From the NCBI GenBank assembly GCA_942492025.1, contig CALODJ010000006.1, positions 186,001 through 250,000 of the forward strand: DNA of 64,000 nt, given 5' to 3'. Below the pieces are notes generated by a model. It searched no databases. It saw only the letters and a program-made list of their open reading frames with translations, and had not been told where the DNA came from. This DNA is from JABDQW01 sp942492025. GTDB taxonomy: Bacteria; Pseudomonadota; Gammaproteobacteria; SZUA-229. The position numbers were made by a program, and so were the translations under genes. Numbering within the stretch: position 1 is the stretch's first letter; every line of letters starts with the position of its first letter. This document shows positions 44,390-53,047 of the stretch, piece by piece.

Positions 44390-45184
44390 GTGGAACCATT
44401 ACAAATAGTCGTACTGGCGCTGGTGCAGGGTTTGACCGAGTTTTTGCCTATATCAAGCTCGGCGCATCTGATTCTGGTGCCGATATTAACCGAATGGCCC
44501 GATCAGGGACTGGCTTTTGATGTGGCTGTGCACGCCGGTACCTTGACAGCTGTCGTGCTCTATTTTCGTCATGAACTGGGTCGCATGCTTATCGAATGGT
44601 TTGCCTCATTCAAAGGCCGGTTGACGCCTGACGCCCGCCTGGCATGGGCGGTGTTGATAGGTACAATTCCGGTTGGGCTTGCAGGGCTTATGTTCAAGGA
44701 TTTTATCGAAACGGAACTGCGATCACCCATGATCATTGCTGTCGAGACCATCGTGTTTGGTTTATTACTCTGGTATGCAGACCAAACCGGTAAACGCAGT
44801 AGAGACGAGTACAGCCTGATGTTGTTCGACGTACTGGTCATCGGTCTGGCGCAGGCGCTGGCTCTGATACCAGGCACATCGCGATCTGGCATAACCATAA
44901 CTGCTGCGCTGATGCTCGGCTTGAAGCGTGAAGCGGCGGCGCGATTTTCATTCCTGCTATCAATACCTGTTATCTTACTGGCGGGATCATTTGAGACCAT
45001 GGAATACCTGAGTGTGGCGCGTGTACAGGATGCGCAGCCCTTGCTGATTGGTGCATTGATCTCTGCGGTCAGCGCCTATGCCTGCATACATTACTTTCTC
45101 AAACTGCTCGATCGCATAGGTATGATGCCATTTGTTGCCTACCGGCTTGTTCTGGGTGTCGTACTCCTGGCTCTGTTTGCATGA
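44390..45184 (+). CDS. uppP: Undecaprenyl-diphosphatase
   Basis: UppP/BacA (264 aa) recycles the undecaprenyl carrier for cell-wall synthesis by removing a phosphate. The motifs are LVQGLTEFLPISSSAHLILV near residue 10 and LIPGTSRSGITITAALMLG near residue 160, with eight membrane segments. I chose the GTG at 44390, which gives the family N-terminus EPLQIVVLALVQG; readings further upstream overlap the methyltransferase gene. The stop overlaps the ATG of the VanZ-like gene by 4 bp. Confidence 0.95.
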   Translation: MEPLQIVVLALVQGLTEFLPISSSAHLILVPILTEWPDQGLAFDVAVHAGTLTAVVLYFRHELGRMLIEWFASFKGRLTPDARLAWAVLIGTIPVGLAGLMFKDFIETELRSPMIIAVETIVFGLLLWYADQTGKRSRDEYSLMLFDVLVIGLAQALALIPGTSRSGITITAALMLGLKREAAARFSFLLSIPVILLAGSFETMEYLSVARVQDAQPLLIGALISAVSAYACIHYFLKLLDRIGMMPFVAYRLVLGVVLLALFA

Positions 45185-45591
45185 TGCAGTCAACAAATCC
45201 CGAGTTACGTTACCGCAAACTCTGGCTGATTATCGGCTACCTATTGATCATTCTGGTGATTTTTCTCTCTCTTATGAGTAATCCGGTTGCTATTGATACT
45301 GATCTACCATATCAGGACAAGCTGTTTCATGCGATCGCCTATTTTTCAACAACATTCTGGTTTTTGCAGATCTACCACATCAGGCACCATGTTGTTCAAT
45401 GGGTGTTTTTCTTCCTGTGTCTGGGTTTGCTGCTGGAGTATCTGCAGGGCTTTGATTCCAACCGTCACAGTGACATCGGTGATATGGTCGCGAATGCGCT
45501 TGGTGTTGCAGCGGCGCTGGTGCTGTCTAGAACGCGCTTGAGGTTTATGTTGATGGGGTTTGAGCGCTATTTTGTTAGAAATGCGGGTTAA
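45181..45591 (+). CDS. VanZ-like membrane protein
   Basis: A 136-aa VanZ-like protein with four membrane segments. DKLFHAIAYFSTTFWFLQI, LEYLQGFDSNRHSDIGDMVANALGVAAAL and LRFMLMGFERYF are the recognisable parts; the D-K-x-x-H and R-x-x-x-x-D-x-x-N patterns match VanZ-like proteins. The role is unclear; the family is linked to lipid or glycopeptide resistance in some hosts. The gene overlaps the end of uppP by 4 bp. Its last codons (RNAG and the TAA stop) come from a lone MITE end (AGAAATGCGGGTTA). Confidence 0.85.
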   Translation: MMQSTNPELRYRKLWLIIGYLLIILVIFLSLMSNPVAIDTDLPYQDKLFHAIAYFSTTFWFLQIYHIRHHVVQWVFFFLCLGLLLEYLQGFDSNRHSDIGDMVANALGVAAALVLSRTRLRFMLMGFERYFVRNAG

Positions 45592-45592
45592 G
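45577..45592. repeat. Solitary CTAG-family repeat end
   Basis: AGAAATGCGGGTTAAG is the right-hand end of the CTAG family with CTAG drifted to TTAA. It contains the stop codon of the VanZ-like gene. A separate repeat word GCTCTGTGCGTTTTTTGCGG follows at 45606-45625. Confidence 0.55.
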
Positions 45593-45657
45593 AGACAACT
45601 TTGGCGCTCTGTGCGTTTTTTGCGGGCTAATTAGATGACCGCATAATCGCTGAAGAT

Positions 45658-46878
45658 TTACTGTTTTTTTATTGCAGCGACCAGCCCGACACGTTCCTCT
45701 CTGATCTTGTCCGCAAGCGCCTTGTTGCTATAACCCTGTTCCACCAGTGAGCCGACATCAACCTTGCGTGCTTCCTCTAAAGCCTTCCTAAAAAAATTCC
45801 CCTGTGGGAATGCGCTGTCTTCGTGCCCGGGGCGGCCGCGAGCATCGGCTTCACTGGCGAGAAGAAATTTTTCAAAACGCTGAGGTTTTCTGAATGCATC
45901 CAGTTGTTCGAGTGTTTTTACGACAGTCGCTGGTTTTAATTCCAATGCGCGATGGTAATGCAGGTGGAAGCGTGCCGTGCGCTCGGCAAGATCGCGATAT
46001 TCGTTCGGGATGCGCAGACGTTTGCAGACATCGAGCACGATTTCAGCACCTCGTACCTCATGTTCAGTATGATGCGGCCATTCCGTTCGGGGGGTTACGC
46101 CCTTGCCCAGGTCGTGCATCAGTGCGGCAAACCGCACTTCAGTATCATCGCTCAGCTTGCAGGCTTGCTCAAGGACCATCAAGGTATGGATGCCGGAATC
46201 GATTTCGGGGTGGTGCTCTTCGGGTTGCGGTACACCAAACAGTTTATCCAGTTCCGGCAGTATACGTTCCAGCGCGCCGCTCTCGCGCAGGACCTCGACG
46301 AAGCGTGAGGGGTTGCGTTCGCCGAGGGCTTTTTCCATTTCCTGCCAAACGCGTTCGGGCACCAGTGCATCGACCTCACCGTTGGCGACCATGTGCTTCA
46401 TCAGCTGCAGGGTTTCATCAGCAACGCTGAAGCCCAGATGAAAATAGCGTGCAGCAAAGCGTGCGACGCGGAGGATTCGCACCGGATCCTCGCTAAACGC
46501 GGGTGATACGTGTCGCAGCACTTTGTCTTGTATGTCCTTGAGGCCATTGAAGGGGTCGATGATCTCACCGGATTCATCTTTTGCCAGTGCATTGATGGTC
46601 AGGTCGCGACGTGCCAGGTCCTGTTCCAGTGTGACGTCTGCCGTGGCATGTACCTCGAAACCTTTGTAGCCAGGTGATGTCTTGCGTTCCGTCCGGGCCA
46701 GTGCATATTCTTCCTTGGTCTCGGGATGAAGAAATACCGGGAAATCCCTGCCGACCTGGTGAAAACCGGCAGCCAGCATTTGCTCCGGTGTGGCACCCAC
46801 AACTACCCAGTCTTTTTCCTCGTGTGGATAAGCCAGCAGTTCGTCACGCACGGCACCGCCTACCAGATAGGTCTTCAT
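45658..46878 (-). CDS. cca: CCA-adding tRNA nucleotidyltransferase with HD domain
   Basis: The 406-aa multifunctional Cca, which adds or repairs the CCA end of tRNA. The nucleotidyl transferase head has YLVGGAVRDELLAYPHEEKDWVVVG, ARRDLTINALAKDESGEIIDPFNGLKDI and VRILRVARFAARY; the HD phosphohydrolase domain has RFAALMHDLGKGVTPRTEWPHH near residue 255. The C-terminal part is basic and ends in AIKKQ. Length matches E. coli Cca. It is on the minus strand facing the VanZ-like gene. Confidence 0.97.
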   Translation of the reverse strand: MKTYLVGGAVRDELLAYPHEEKDWVVVGATPEQMLAAGFHQVGRDFPVFLHPETKEEYALARTERKTSPGYKGFEVHATADVTLEQDLARRDLTINALAKDESGEIIDPFNGLKDIQDKVLRHVSPAFSEDPVRILRVARFAARYFHLGFSVADETLQLMKHMVANGEVDALVPERVWQEMEKALGERNPSRFVEVLRESGALERILPELDKLFGVPQPEEHHPEIDSGIHTLMVLEQACKLSDDTEVRFAALMHDLGKGVTPRTEWPHHTEHEVRGAEIVLDVCKRLRIPNEYRDLAERTARFHLHYHRALELKPATVVKTLEQLDAFRKPQRFEKFLLASEADARGRPGHEDSAFPQGNFFRKALEEARKVDVGSLVEQGYSNKALADKIREERVGLVAAIKKQ

Positions 46879-47184
46879 GTGATTACAATCAACGGCTGGC
46901 CGTAGGCGCGAGCTGCGTCATCCATGGCTCTATGTTGCCATAGTTGGTAACAGATTTGTTAGCATGATTGGCAGACGGCCTGCTGTGCTTGTATATAATA
47001 TGGGCATGACAAACAGTACGTTTGCGGTTGAAGTGGGTGTCAGCGTTAGGATAAAACGGTGCCGCTAAATTCATACAAGCTTCCGCTGGCGGCCAGCAAT
47101 GCATTGCTTTGACAGCACTGCCACCGCGAGCTAGCCGGCGAGCTGTCACAGTTGGTTCGATCAATAATCGCGCAGGATTCATCC
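46879..47184. other. Gap between cca and the EamA-like gene, no gene seen
   Basis: About 306 bp. A TATAAT at 46994-46999 is the clearest promoter-like element, without a convincing -35. The two genes are divergent, so both promoters lie here. Confidence 0.35.
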
Positions 47185-47622
47185 ATGAATATACCCTGGT
47201 ATGTAACGGCTTTGATAGCAGCGCTAATATGGGGTATGCATTATCCACTGATCGATTTTGCGCTAAAACGAATTTCAGTTTTCAGTGTGCTGCTGCTCTC
47301 TATGCTGCCGGTGGTGTTTCTGACGCCGGTGTTTCTACGTGATCTTGCACGCGATCTGGCTACGGTCAGGGCGCTGCCCGGCGTTGAGCAGGGCATGATC
47401 GCCGCGATCGGGCTGACCAGTTTGCTGGGAGCCGTCATGCTCTACCTGTCGATCGCTGGCAAGAACGCGACTCTGGCCAGTCTGATTGAGATCACCTATC
47501 CGGTGTTTGTCGCGTTCTTCGCATATGTGATGTTCCGGCAAATCCATCTAAATGCGAGTGTGATTGCCGGTGGTTTGATGGTGATAGCGGGTGCGGGGCT
47601 GATTATTTATCACAATCAGTGA
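47185..47622 (+). CDS. Half-size EamA/DMT family transporter
   Basis: A 145-aa membrane protein with about four to five helices. VTALIAALIWGMHYPLIDFALKRIS opens like an EamA domain, and TLASLIEITYPVFVAFFAYVMFRQIHLNASVIAGGLMVIAGAGLIIY closes it in the conserved P-F form. Full-size DMT proteins have two such domains; this one has one and would need to dimerise. Start chosen at ATG 47185. Substrate not predictable. MITE copy 5 starts 9 bp after the stop. Confidence 0.82.
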   Translation: MNIPWYVTALIAALIWGMHYPLIDFALKRISVFSVLLLSMLPVVFLTPVFLRDLARDLATVRALPGVEQGMIAAIGLTSLLGAVMLYLSIAGKNATLASLIEITYPVFVAFFAYVMFRQIHLNASVIAGGLMVIAGAGLIIYHNQ

Positions 47623-47630
47623 GTGGTCAG

Positions 47631-47878
47631 CTAGCCCACATTTCTCACCAGGCGGCGTAGGGTGCTGATATGGCATTGGTCCCTTGAATGAAAACCTGGC
47701 TGATCAAAATACAGTGTTTTTTTCAAGCGTGTCCATCACGGTTCAGGCTGGTCTTCGTGTCCGTACGCTTGCTCTTCACTCAAACCGTAGCTATTGCTAC
47801 GCTTTTCGCTCCAGAGCGGCGCTTACGAACACGAATCCTGCGCCTGCTCCCGTGATCCCGGTGAGAAATGCGGGCTAG
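47631..47878. repeat. MITE-like repeat, CTAG family, copy 5 (short form, 248 bp)
   Basis: Ends with CTAGCCCACATTTCTCACC and its complement. The core matches copies 3 and 4. A weak copy of the GGGTGCGC palindrome (arms near 47890-47906 and 47920-47941) follows directly outside the right end. Confidence 0.9.
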
Positions 47879-47985
47879 CAGACAGGCAGGATGCACCGTG
47901 TGTAGCGGTGGAAAGATCAGCACGGTGCGCACAGCGCATCCTTCAACACGGCTACAGCCACCTGAACCCGTTCCCGGAGACCGAC

Positions 47986-49164
47986 TTAGTCCATCGCAGC
48001 TTGAGCCGCTTCGAGTGCGACGCCCGTGTTGATGTCGGCACCCATCTGACTGAGCACGGCTTCGAGCGAAGACAGGCACAGGAAGATATTTTCGGCGCGA
48101 GAGCTGTAACCCATCAGACCGATACGCCAGACCTTGCCCGCCAGCGCTCCAAGGCCGGCACCGATTTCCAGATTGAATTCATTCAGCAGTCTCGAGCGCA
48201 CTGCCGCTTCATCGACACCACTGGGGATGGTTACCGAGTTAAGCTGTGGCAGGCGGTGGCTTTCATCGACAACGAAGGACAGCCCCATGGCTTCAAGACC
48301 AGCACGCAGCGCCAGATGGTTGTTGGTGTGGCGCGTCCACGAGTTCTCCAGTCCTTCTTCCTGAAGCATGACCAGCGATTCGTGCAGTGCGTACAGTGCA
48401 TTGACCGGCGCGGTGTGATGATAGGCGCGCTTGACATTCGAACCCCAGTAGCCCATCACCAGGTTGGTATCGAGAAACCAGCTCTGTACCTTGTTTTTTC
48501 GGTGGGTGACTACATCGACGGCACGGTCGCTGAAGCTGACCGGTGAAATCCCCGGTGTGCAGGACAGACATTTCTGTGTACCGGAATAGATGGCATCGAT
48601 GCCCCATTCATCGACCTTGAGTTCAGAACCTCCCAGCGATGTGACGGCGTCGACCAGTGCCAGCGCGTCGTGATCGTGAGCGAGCTTGCACAGTACATCG
48701 GCATCGGAACGCGCACCGGTCGATGTTTCGGCGTGCACGAATGCGAGCAGTTTTGCGTCCGGGTTCGCTTTCAGAGCGTCTTCTGCTTTCTGCGGATCGA
48801 CCGGTTTGCCCCATTCATCTTCAACCATGACGGCGACGGCGCCACAGCGTTCCACGTTTTCTTTCATACGGCCGCCGAAAACGCCGTTCTGGCAAATGAT
48901 GGCTTTTTCACCAGGTTCGAGCAGGTTGATGAATGTGGTTTCCATGCCGGCTGAGCCGGGTGCGGACACCGGAATGGTCAGCTGGTTTTGGGTCTGAAAC
49001 GCATACTGCAGCATTTGCTTCACTTCATCCATCATGCCGACGAATGCAGGGTCGAGGTGACCGATGGTCGGGCGTGCCATTGCGCCAGTAACACGGGGGT
49101 GGACGTCAGAAGGGCCCGGTCCCATCAGAGTGCGGACGGGCGGATTGAATGAAGTAATGCTCAT
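47986..49164 (-). CDS. Class V aminotransferase (alanine/serine-glyoxylate type)
   Basis: A 392-aa PLP enzyme of the alanine-glyoxylate/serine-glyoxylate aminotransferase group. Landmarks are TLMGPGPSDVHPRV and GHLDPAFVGMMDEV near the start, APGSAGMETTFINLLEPG, VHAETSTGARSD, the LVDAVTSLGGSELKVDEWGIDAIYSGTQKCLSCTPG stretch with the PLP-binding Lys near residue 203, and AYHHTAPVNALYALHESL. It would turn glyoxylate into glycine. glcDEF lie upstream on the same strand after a 140-bp gap, so glycolate is likely oxidised to glyoxylate and then aminated. The exact amino donor cannot be read. Confidence 0.9.
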   Translation of the reverse strand: MSITSFNPPVRTLMGPGPSDVHPRVTGAMARPTIGHLDPAFVGMMDEVKQMLQYAFQTQNQLTIPVSAPGSAGMETTFINLLEPGEKAIICQNGVFGGRMKENVERCGAVAVMVEDEWGKPVDPQKAEDALKANPDAKLLAFVHAETSTGARSDADVLCKLAHDHDALALVDAVTSLGGSELKVDEWGIDAIYSGTQKCLSCTPGISPVSFSDRAVDVVTHRKNKVQSWFLDTNLVMGYWGSNVKRAYHHTAPVNALYALHESLVMLQEEGLENSWTRHTNNHLALRAGLEAMGLSFVVDESHRLPQLNSVTIPSGVDEAAVRSRLLNEFNLEIGAGLGALAGKVWRIGLMGYSSRAENIFLCLSSLEAVLSQMGADINTGVALEAAQAAMD

Positions 49165-49305
49165 GCGATGTATTCTGTAGTGGTTAACAAGTGGCGGCTA
49201 TTCTGCCACGATTGTTAGGATTCGACTACGTGTTGACGATGTGGTTTTGCAGGCTCACCCACCAATTGTCCCAGGGTTTCGGATTTTCAGCCCCGGTTAG
49301 CGCAA

Positions 49306-50514
49306 TCAGACCAGTAGTTCGATCCAGTGTCTGACCGGTATGTCAGTGCCGCTTTGCAGGTGCAGCAGGCAGCCGATGTTCGCAGTCACGATCACATCTG
49401 GCTGTGCAGACGCTATATTCTGCAGTTTTCTGTCGCGCAACTGTTCAGCCATGGCCTTCTGCAGGATGGAATAGGTGCCGGCAGAACCACAGCAGATATG
49501 TGATTCCTGAAAGCTCACCAGCTGCCAGCCCGAGGCCTGGAGCAGGGACTCGACTTTGCCACGAATCTGCTGGCCGTGCTGCAGTGTGCAGGGGGGGTGG
49601 AAGGCGATCTTTTGCGTTGATTTTACTGTCGCAAGTTGTGGCCTGGCCTGTTCGGCGACGTATTCACTCAGATCTTTGCTGATTTCGCTGATTCTTTCTG
49701 CCTTGAGTCGGTAAGCATCATCAGACAGCATGCGGCCATATTCCTTGATCGTCACTTGACACCCGGTGGCGGTTGAAATGATGGCTTCGATCTGATTGTT
49801 TTCGACATAGGGCCACCAGCTATCGATGTTACCTTTGATGGTGGCGTGTGCCTCTTTGTAAGCATCCAGGTGATGGCTGATACCGCCACAGCAACCGGTT
49901 TGAGGTATGCGCAGCGTTTGTATACCGAGACGATCGAGCACTATTGCCGCAGCGCGGTCGATGTTGGGCTGCAAAACCGGCTGCACGCATCCCTGCAACA
50001 AGATGATTTTTCGTGGGTGTTCCGCCTCCGGCCAGTCCAGCAACTGCTCGGGCTTTGCCGGCACTTTCTGCTTGATTGCAACAGGCATTACCGGTCTGAC
50101 CATCTGTGCGGCAGCGATCGCGGTGTTGAACAGCGGCCGGGTTAGGAACAGTTTTCGAACCAAAAAGCGTTTGACCCGGTCAGTAAGCGTGCGCCGTGCT
50201 TGCTCTGACACCAGCTGGCGGCCGATATCGAGCAATAGGCCGTAATCCACACCGGACGGGCAGGTGGATTCACAATTTCTGCAGGTCAGGCATCGATCGA
50301 GGTGGGACTGGGTCAACCTGCTGGGTTGCTTGCCTTCGAGTACCTGTTTGATTAGGTAGATGCGACCGCGGGGGCCGTCGAGTTCATCGCCCGTGAGCTG
50401 GTAGGTTGGGCAGGTCGCATTGCAAAAACCGCAGTGCACGCAGTTACGCAAGATGCGGTTGGCTTCTTGACCCTGGTGTGTTTCCAGATTAGCGTGTGTG
50501 ATCGAGGTCTTCAC
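49306..50514 (-). CDS. glcF: Glycolate oxidase iron-sulfur subunit
   Basis: GlcF (402 aa) carries electrons from GlcD/GlcE. Two [4Fe-4S] motifs, CVHCGFCNATCPT and CLTCRNCESTCPSGVDYG, lie in the first 90 residues; the C-terminal CCG domains show GCCGGISHHLD and CCGSAGTYSILQ. The family ends in HWIELL, as here. Start at ATG 50514 overlaps the glcE stop by 4 bp, so glcDEF are translationally coupled. Confidence 0.96.
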   Translation of the reverse strand: MKTSITHANLETHQGQEANRILRNCVHCGFCNATCPTYQLTGDELDGPRGRIYLIKQVLEGKQPSRLTQSHLDRCLTCRNCESTCPSGVDYGLLLDIGRQLVSEQARRTLTDRVKRFLVRKLFLTRPLFNTAIAAAQMVRPVMPVAIKQKVPAKPEQLLDWPEAEHPRKIILLQGCVQPVLQPNIDRAAAIVLDRLGIQTLRIPQTGCCGGISHHLDAYKEAHATIKGNIDSWWPYVENNQIEAIISTATGCQVTIKEYGRMLSDDAYRLKAERISEISKDLSEYVAEQARPQLATVKSTQKIAFHPPCTLQHGQQIRGKVESLLQASGWQLVSFQESHICCGSAGTYSILQKAMAEQLRDRKLQNIASAQPDVIVTANIGCLLHLQSGTDIPVRHWIELLV

Positions 50515-51560
50515 AGTTCCTGATACAGCCTGTTTGGATTCAGGATATTCCGCGGATCAAATGCGTGTTTGATGCGTTTCTGGATCGCGAGCATCGATGC
50601 CTGCAAAGGTTGAAAAATCTGTTGTGTAGATGCTGCTCGCAATGTGTAGCGTGTCGCGTGGCCATGCAGGCGCCGTGCCTGTTCGAACAGCTCGCTATTG
50701 GATGCTTTCCAGCGCAGGGCGCCACCCCACTCGATCAACTGCTTGTCTTCGTTGTGTATCGACGTCGATGGCGGGAGTGATAAGCGCCACAAATGGTCCT
50801 GTTGGAAATAGGGGTGTGTCTGATGGCGAAGCTGAGGCCACAATCCGCCGCTAGCCATTTCGCCCCCCATTTTTTTGTACGCCTGCGCGATGCTATTTGC
50901 AGTGCTGCTCAGGCGTACCGACAAAGTCCCCTGGTAGTGACAGCTCGCTGTAATCGGCTGGCCTTGATGCAGCCAGTCACGCAGCCATTGATGTCCCTGC
51001 GCGGCATCAACGTCGAATGCCAGCGTGGTTTCGGCTTCAGTTTTTGGTAACACTTTGAGCGATATTTCCGTCAGTACACCAAGTGTGCCCTGCGCGCCGA
51101 CCATGAGTCTGGATACATCATAACCGGCGACGTTTTTCATCACCTGGCCGCCAAACTGCATCAGCTCTCCCTTGCCGTTGATGATTTTTGCACCCAGCAC
51201 AAAATCTCTGGCAGCGCCCCTGAATGCCCGTGCCGGCCCGGACAGGCCGCTGGCGATGGCACCGCCGAGTGTGGCTTGATCAGTGTGCAATGGCGGTTCG
51301 AAGGCCAGTTGCTGGCCATGTTCATCGAGTGCCGATTCAAGCTCACTCAGACGGGTGCCACTTCTGGCGGTAATCACCAGCTCACTGGCCTGGTATGACA
51401 GTATGCCCTGATGCCCGGCCAGTAGCAGCGATTCACCCTCCACGTCCCGGCCATAAAACGATTTGCTGTTTCCTGCCTGGATGACTAACGGTGTTTTGCT
51501 GTCATAGGATCGAATTATCTGGTCACGCAATAGCTCAGTTTTGTCATTGCTTTCGGGCAT
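50511..51560 (-). CDS. glcE: Glycolate oxidase FAD-binding subunit
   Basis: GlcE (349 aa) is a FAD-binding subunit similar to GlcD. The FAD-binding domain shows TPLVIQAGNSKSFYG near the start, ELVITARSGTRLSELESAL, PPLHTDQATLGGAIASGLSGPARAFRGAARDFVLG and MKNVAGYDVSRLMVGAQGTLGVLTEISLKVLP. The C-terminal segment ends in HAFDPRNILNPNRLY. ATG 51560 is chosen; readings further upstream overlap glcD. The gene begins 17 bp after the glcD stop. Confidence 0.94.
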   Translation of the reverse strand: MPESNDKTELLRDQIIRSYDSKTPLVIQAGNSKSFYGRDVEGESLLLAGHQGILSYQASELVITARSGTRLSELESALDEHGQQLAFEPPLHTDQATLGGAIASGLSGPARAFRGAARDFVLGAKIINGKGELMQFGGQVMKNVAGYDVSRLMVGAQGTLGVLTEISLKVLPKTEAETTLAFDVDAAQGHQWLRDWLHQGQPITASCHYQGTLSVRLSSTANSIAQAYKKMGGEMASGGLWPQLRHQTHPYFQQDHLWRLSLPPSTSIHNEDKQLIEWGGALRWKASNSELFEQARRLHGHATRYTLRAASTQQIFQPLQASMLAIQKRIKHAFDPRNILNPNRLYQEL

Positions 51561-51577
51561 GGTCAAGTGAAAGCAAG

Positions 51578-53047
51578 CTAAAAGCGTTCGAGTTCGGGGT
51601 GGGGCAGCTGGCCATGGTGCACGTGCATCGCGCCAAACTCTGCACATCGGTGCAGCGTGGGAATACCCTTGCCGGGATTGAGTAGTCCATCGGGGTCGAA
51701 AGCCTGTTTGATGGCGTGGAACTGCAGCAGTTCTTGCTCATTGAACTGGAAACACATCTGGTTGATCTTTTCCATGCCAACACCGTGTTCACCGGTAATG
51801 GTGCCGCCGGCCTCAACACAGATCTCCAGTATCCTGCCACCCAGTTCCTCGGTGCGCTCCAGTTCACCCTCAATATTGGCATCATAGAGGATCAGTGGAT
51901 GCAGGTTGCCATCACCGGCATGAAAAACGTTGACGATGGGCAGGCCGTATTCATCAGAGAGCTCACTGATGCGTGTTAAAACATCGGCGATCTGATGTCG
52001 AGGGATGGTGCCGTCCATGCAGTAGTAATCAGGTGAGAGGCGGCCCACGGCGGGGAAAGCGGCCTTGCGACCGGCCCAGAATCTGGCACGTTGTTGTTCA
52101 TCTTCTGCAACACGTATTTCAGTGGCGCCGGAGCGGCTCAGCACCTGCTGGGCTTGCGCTAATTGATCGGCGACTTCGGCGTCGGTGCCATCGATCTCGC
52201 ACAATAAAATGGCGGCAGCATCGCGCGGATAACCGGCGTTGACGAAATCGTCGGCCGCACCAATGGCAGCATTATCCATCAGTTCAAGGCCGGCCGGCAG
52301 AATGCCGTCGGCGATAACATTGCTGACCGCCTGTCCGGCAGTGGCCACGTCTGCGAATGAGGCAAGTATCACATTGGCGGCTTTCGGGGTGGGCAGCAGC
52401 TTCACGGTGATTTCGGTGATTATCCCGAGCAGGCCTTCCGATCCTGTCATCAGTGCGAGCAGATCATATCCGGGGCTGTCCAGGGCATCACCACCAATGG
52501 TCAGGTGTTCGCCGCGCATAGTGATGACTTCGAGCCGGGTGATGTTATGCACCGTGAGGCCGTATTTCAGGCAGTGGACGCCACCGGCATTTTCTGCCAC
52601 ATTGCCGCCTATCGAGCAGGCAATCTGTGACGATGGGTCTGGTGCGTAGTACAGTCCGTGCTGACTGACGGCATCGCTGATAGCCAGATTGCGTACCCCT
52701 GGCTGCACGACCGCAGTGCGGTTTTCAATATCGACCTTCAGGATGCGATTAAACCTGGCCAGGCTGATCAGTATGCCGTTTTCAAGCGGCAGCGCGCCCC
52801 CTGATAAACCCGTTCCCGCGCCACGTGCGACCACCGGAATTTGCTGCTTGGTGCAAAAGGTTAGAATGTGTTCGATCTGTTCGACCGTTTCCGGCAGCAC
52901 CACAACCATAGGCACTTGCTGATAGGCAGATAGTCCGTCGCATTCATAGGGCCTCAGATCTTCCGCATCGTGTAAAACACTGGCCGTGGGCAGGATTTTT
53001 TGCAGACAGCGTATTATCGGCTTTCGATCAGGACTTGAAGTGTTCAT
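51578..53047 (-). CDS. glcD: Glycolate oxidase subunit GlcD (FAD-linked)
   Basis: GlcD (489 aa), the main flavoprotein that oxidises glycolate to glyoxylate. FAD contacts are VVARGAGTGLSGGALPLENGILISL near residue 73, CSIGGNVAENAGGVHCLKYGLTVHN and LMTGSEGLLGIITEITVKLLP; the C-terminus shows VFHAGDGNLHPLILYD near 385 and GTITGEHGVGMEK near 425. The gene overlaps the upstream epimerase-like gene by 4 bp, and with glcEF it forms one operon. In an autotroph this would salvage 2-phosphoglycolate from RubisCO oxygenation. Confidence 0.96.
   Translation of the reverse strand: MNTSSPDRKPIIRCLQKILPTASVLHDAEDLRPYECDGLSAYQQVPMVVVLPETVEQIEHILTFCTKQQIPVVARGAGTGLSGGALPLENGILISLARFNRILKVDIENRTAVVQPGVRNLAISDAVSQHGLYYAPDPSSQIACSIGGNVAENAGGVHCLKYGLTVHNITRLEVITMRGEHLTIGGDALDSPGYDLLALMTGSEGLLGIITEITVKLLPTPKAANVILASFADVATAGQAVSNVIADGILPAGLELMDNAAIGAADDFVNAGYPRDAAAILLCEIDGTDAEVADQLAQAQQVLSRSGATEIRVAEDEQQRARFWAGRKAAFPAVGRLSPDYYCMDGTIPRHQIADVLTRISELSDEYGLPIVNVFHAGDGNLHPLILYDANIEGELERTEELGGRILEICVEAGGTITGEHGVGMEKINQMCFQFNEQELLQFHAIKQAFDPDGLLNPGKGIPTLHRCAEFGAMHVHHGQLPHPELERF

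Noticed and set aside
45894..46430. Plus-strand open frames opposite cca
   Set aside because: Antisense of a gene with complete cca motifs, no family match.
49205..49300. Protein-like stretch after glcF (PKPWDNWWVS) on the minus strand
   Set aside because: It has no start codon in frame and no match I recognise; probably chance.
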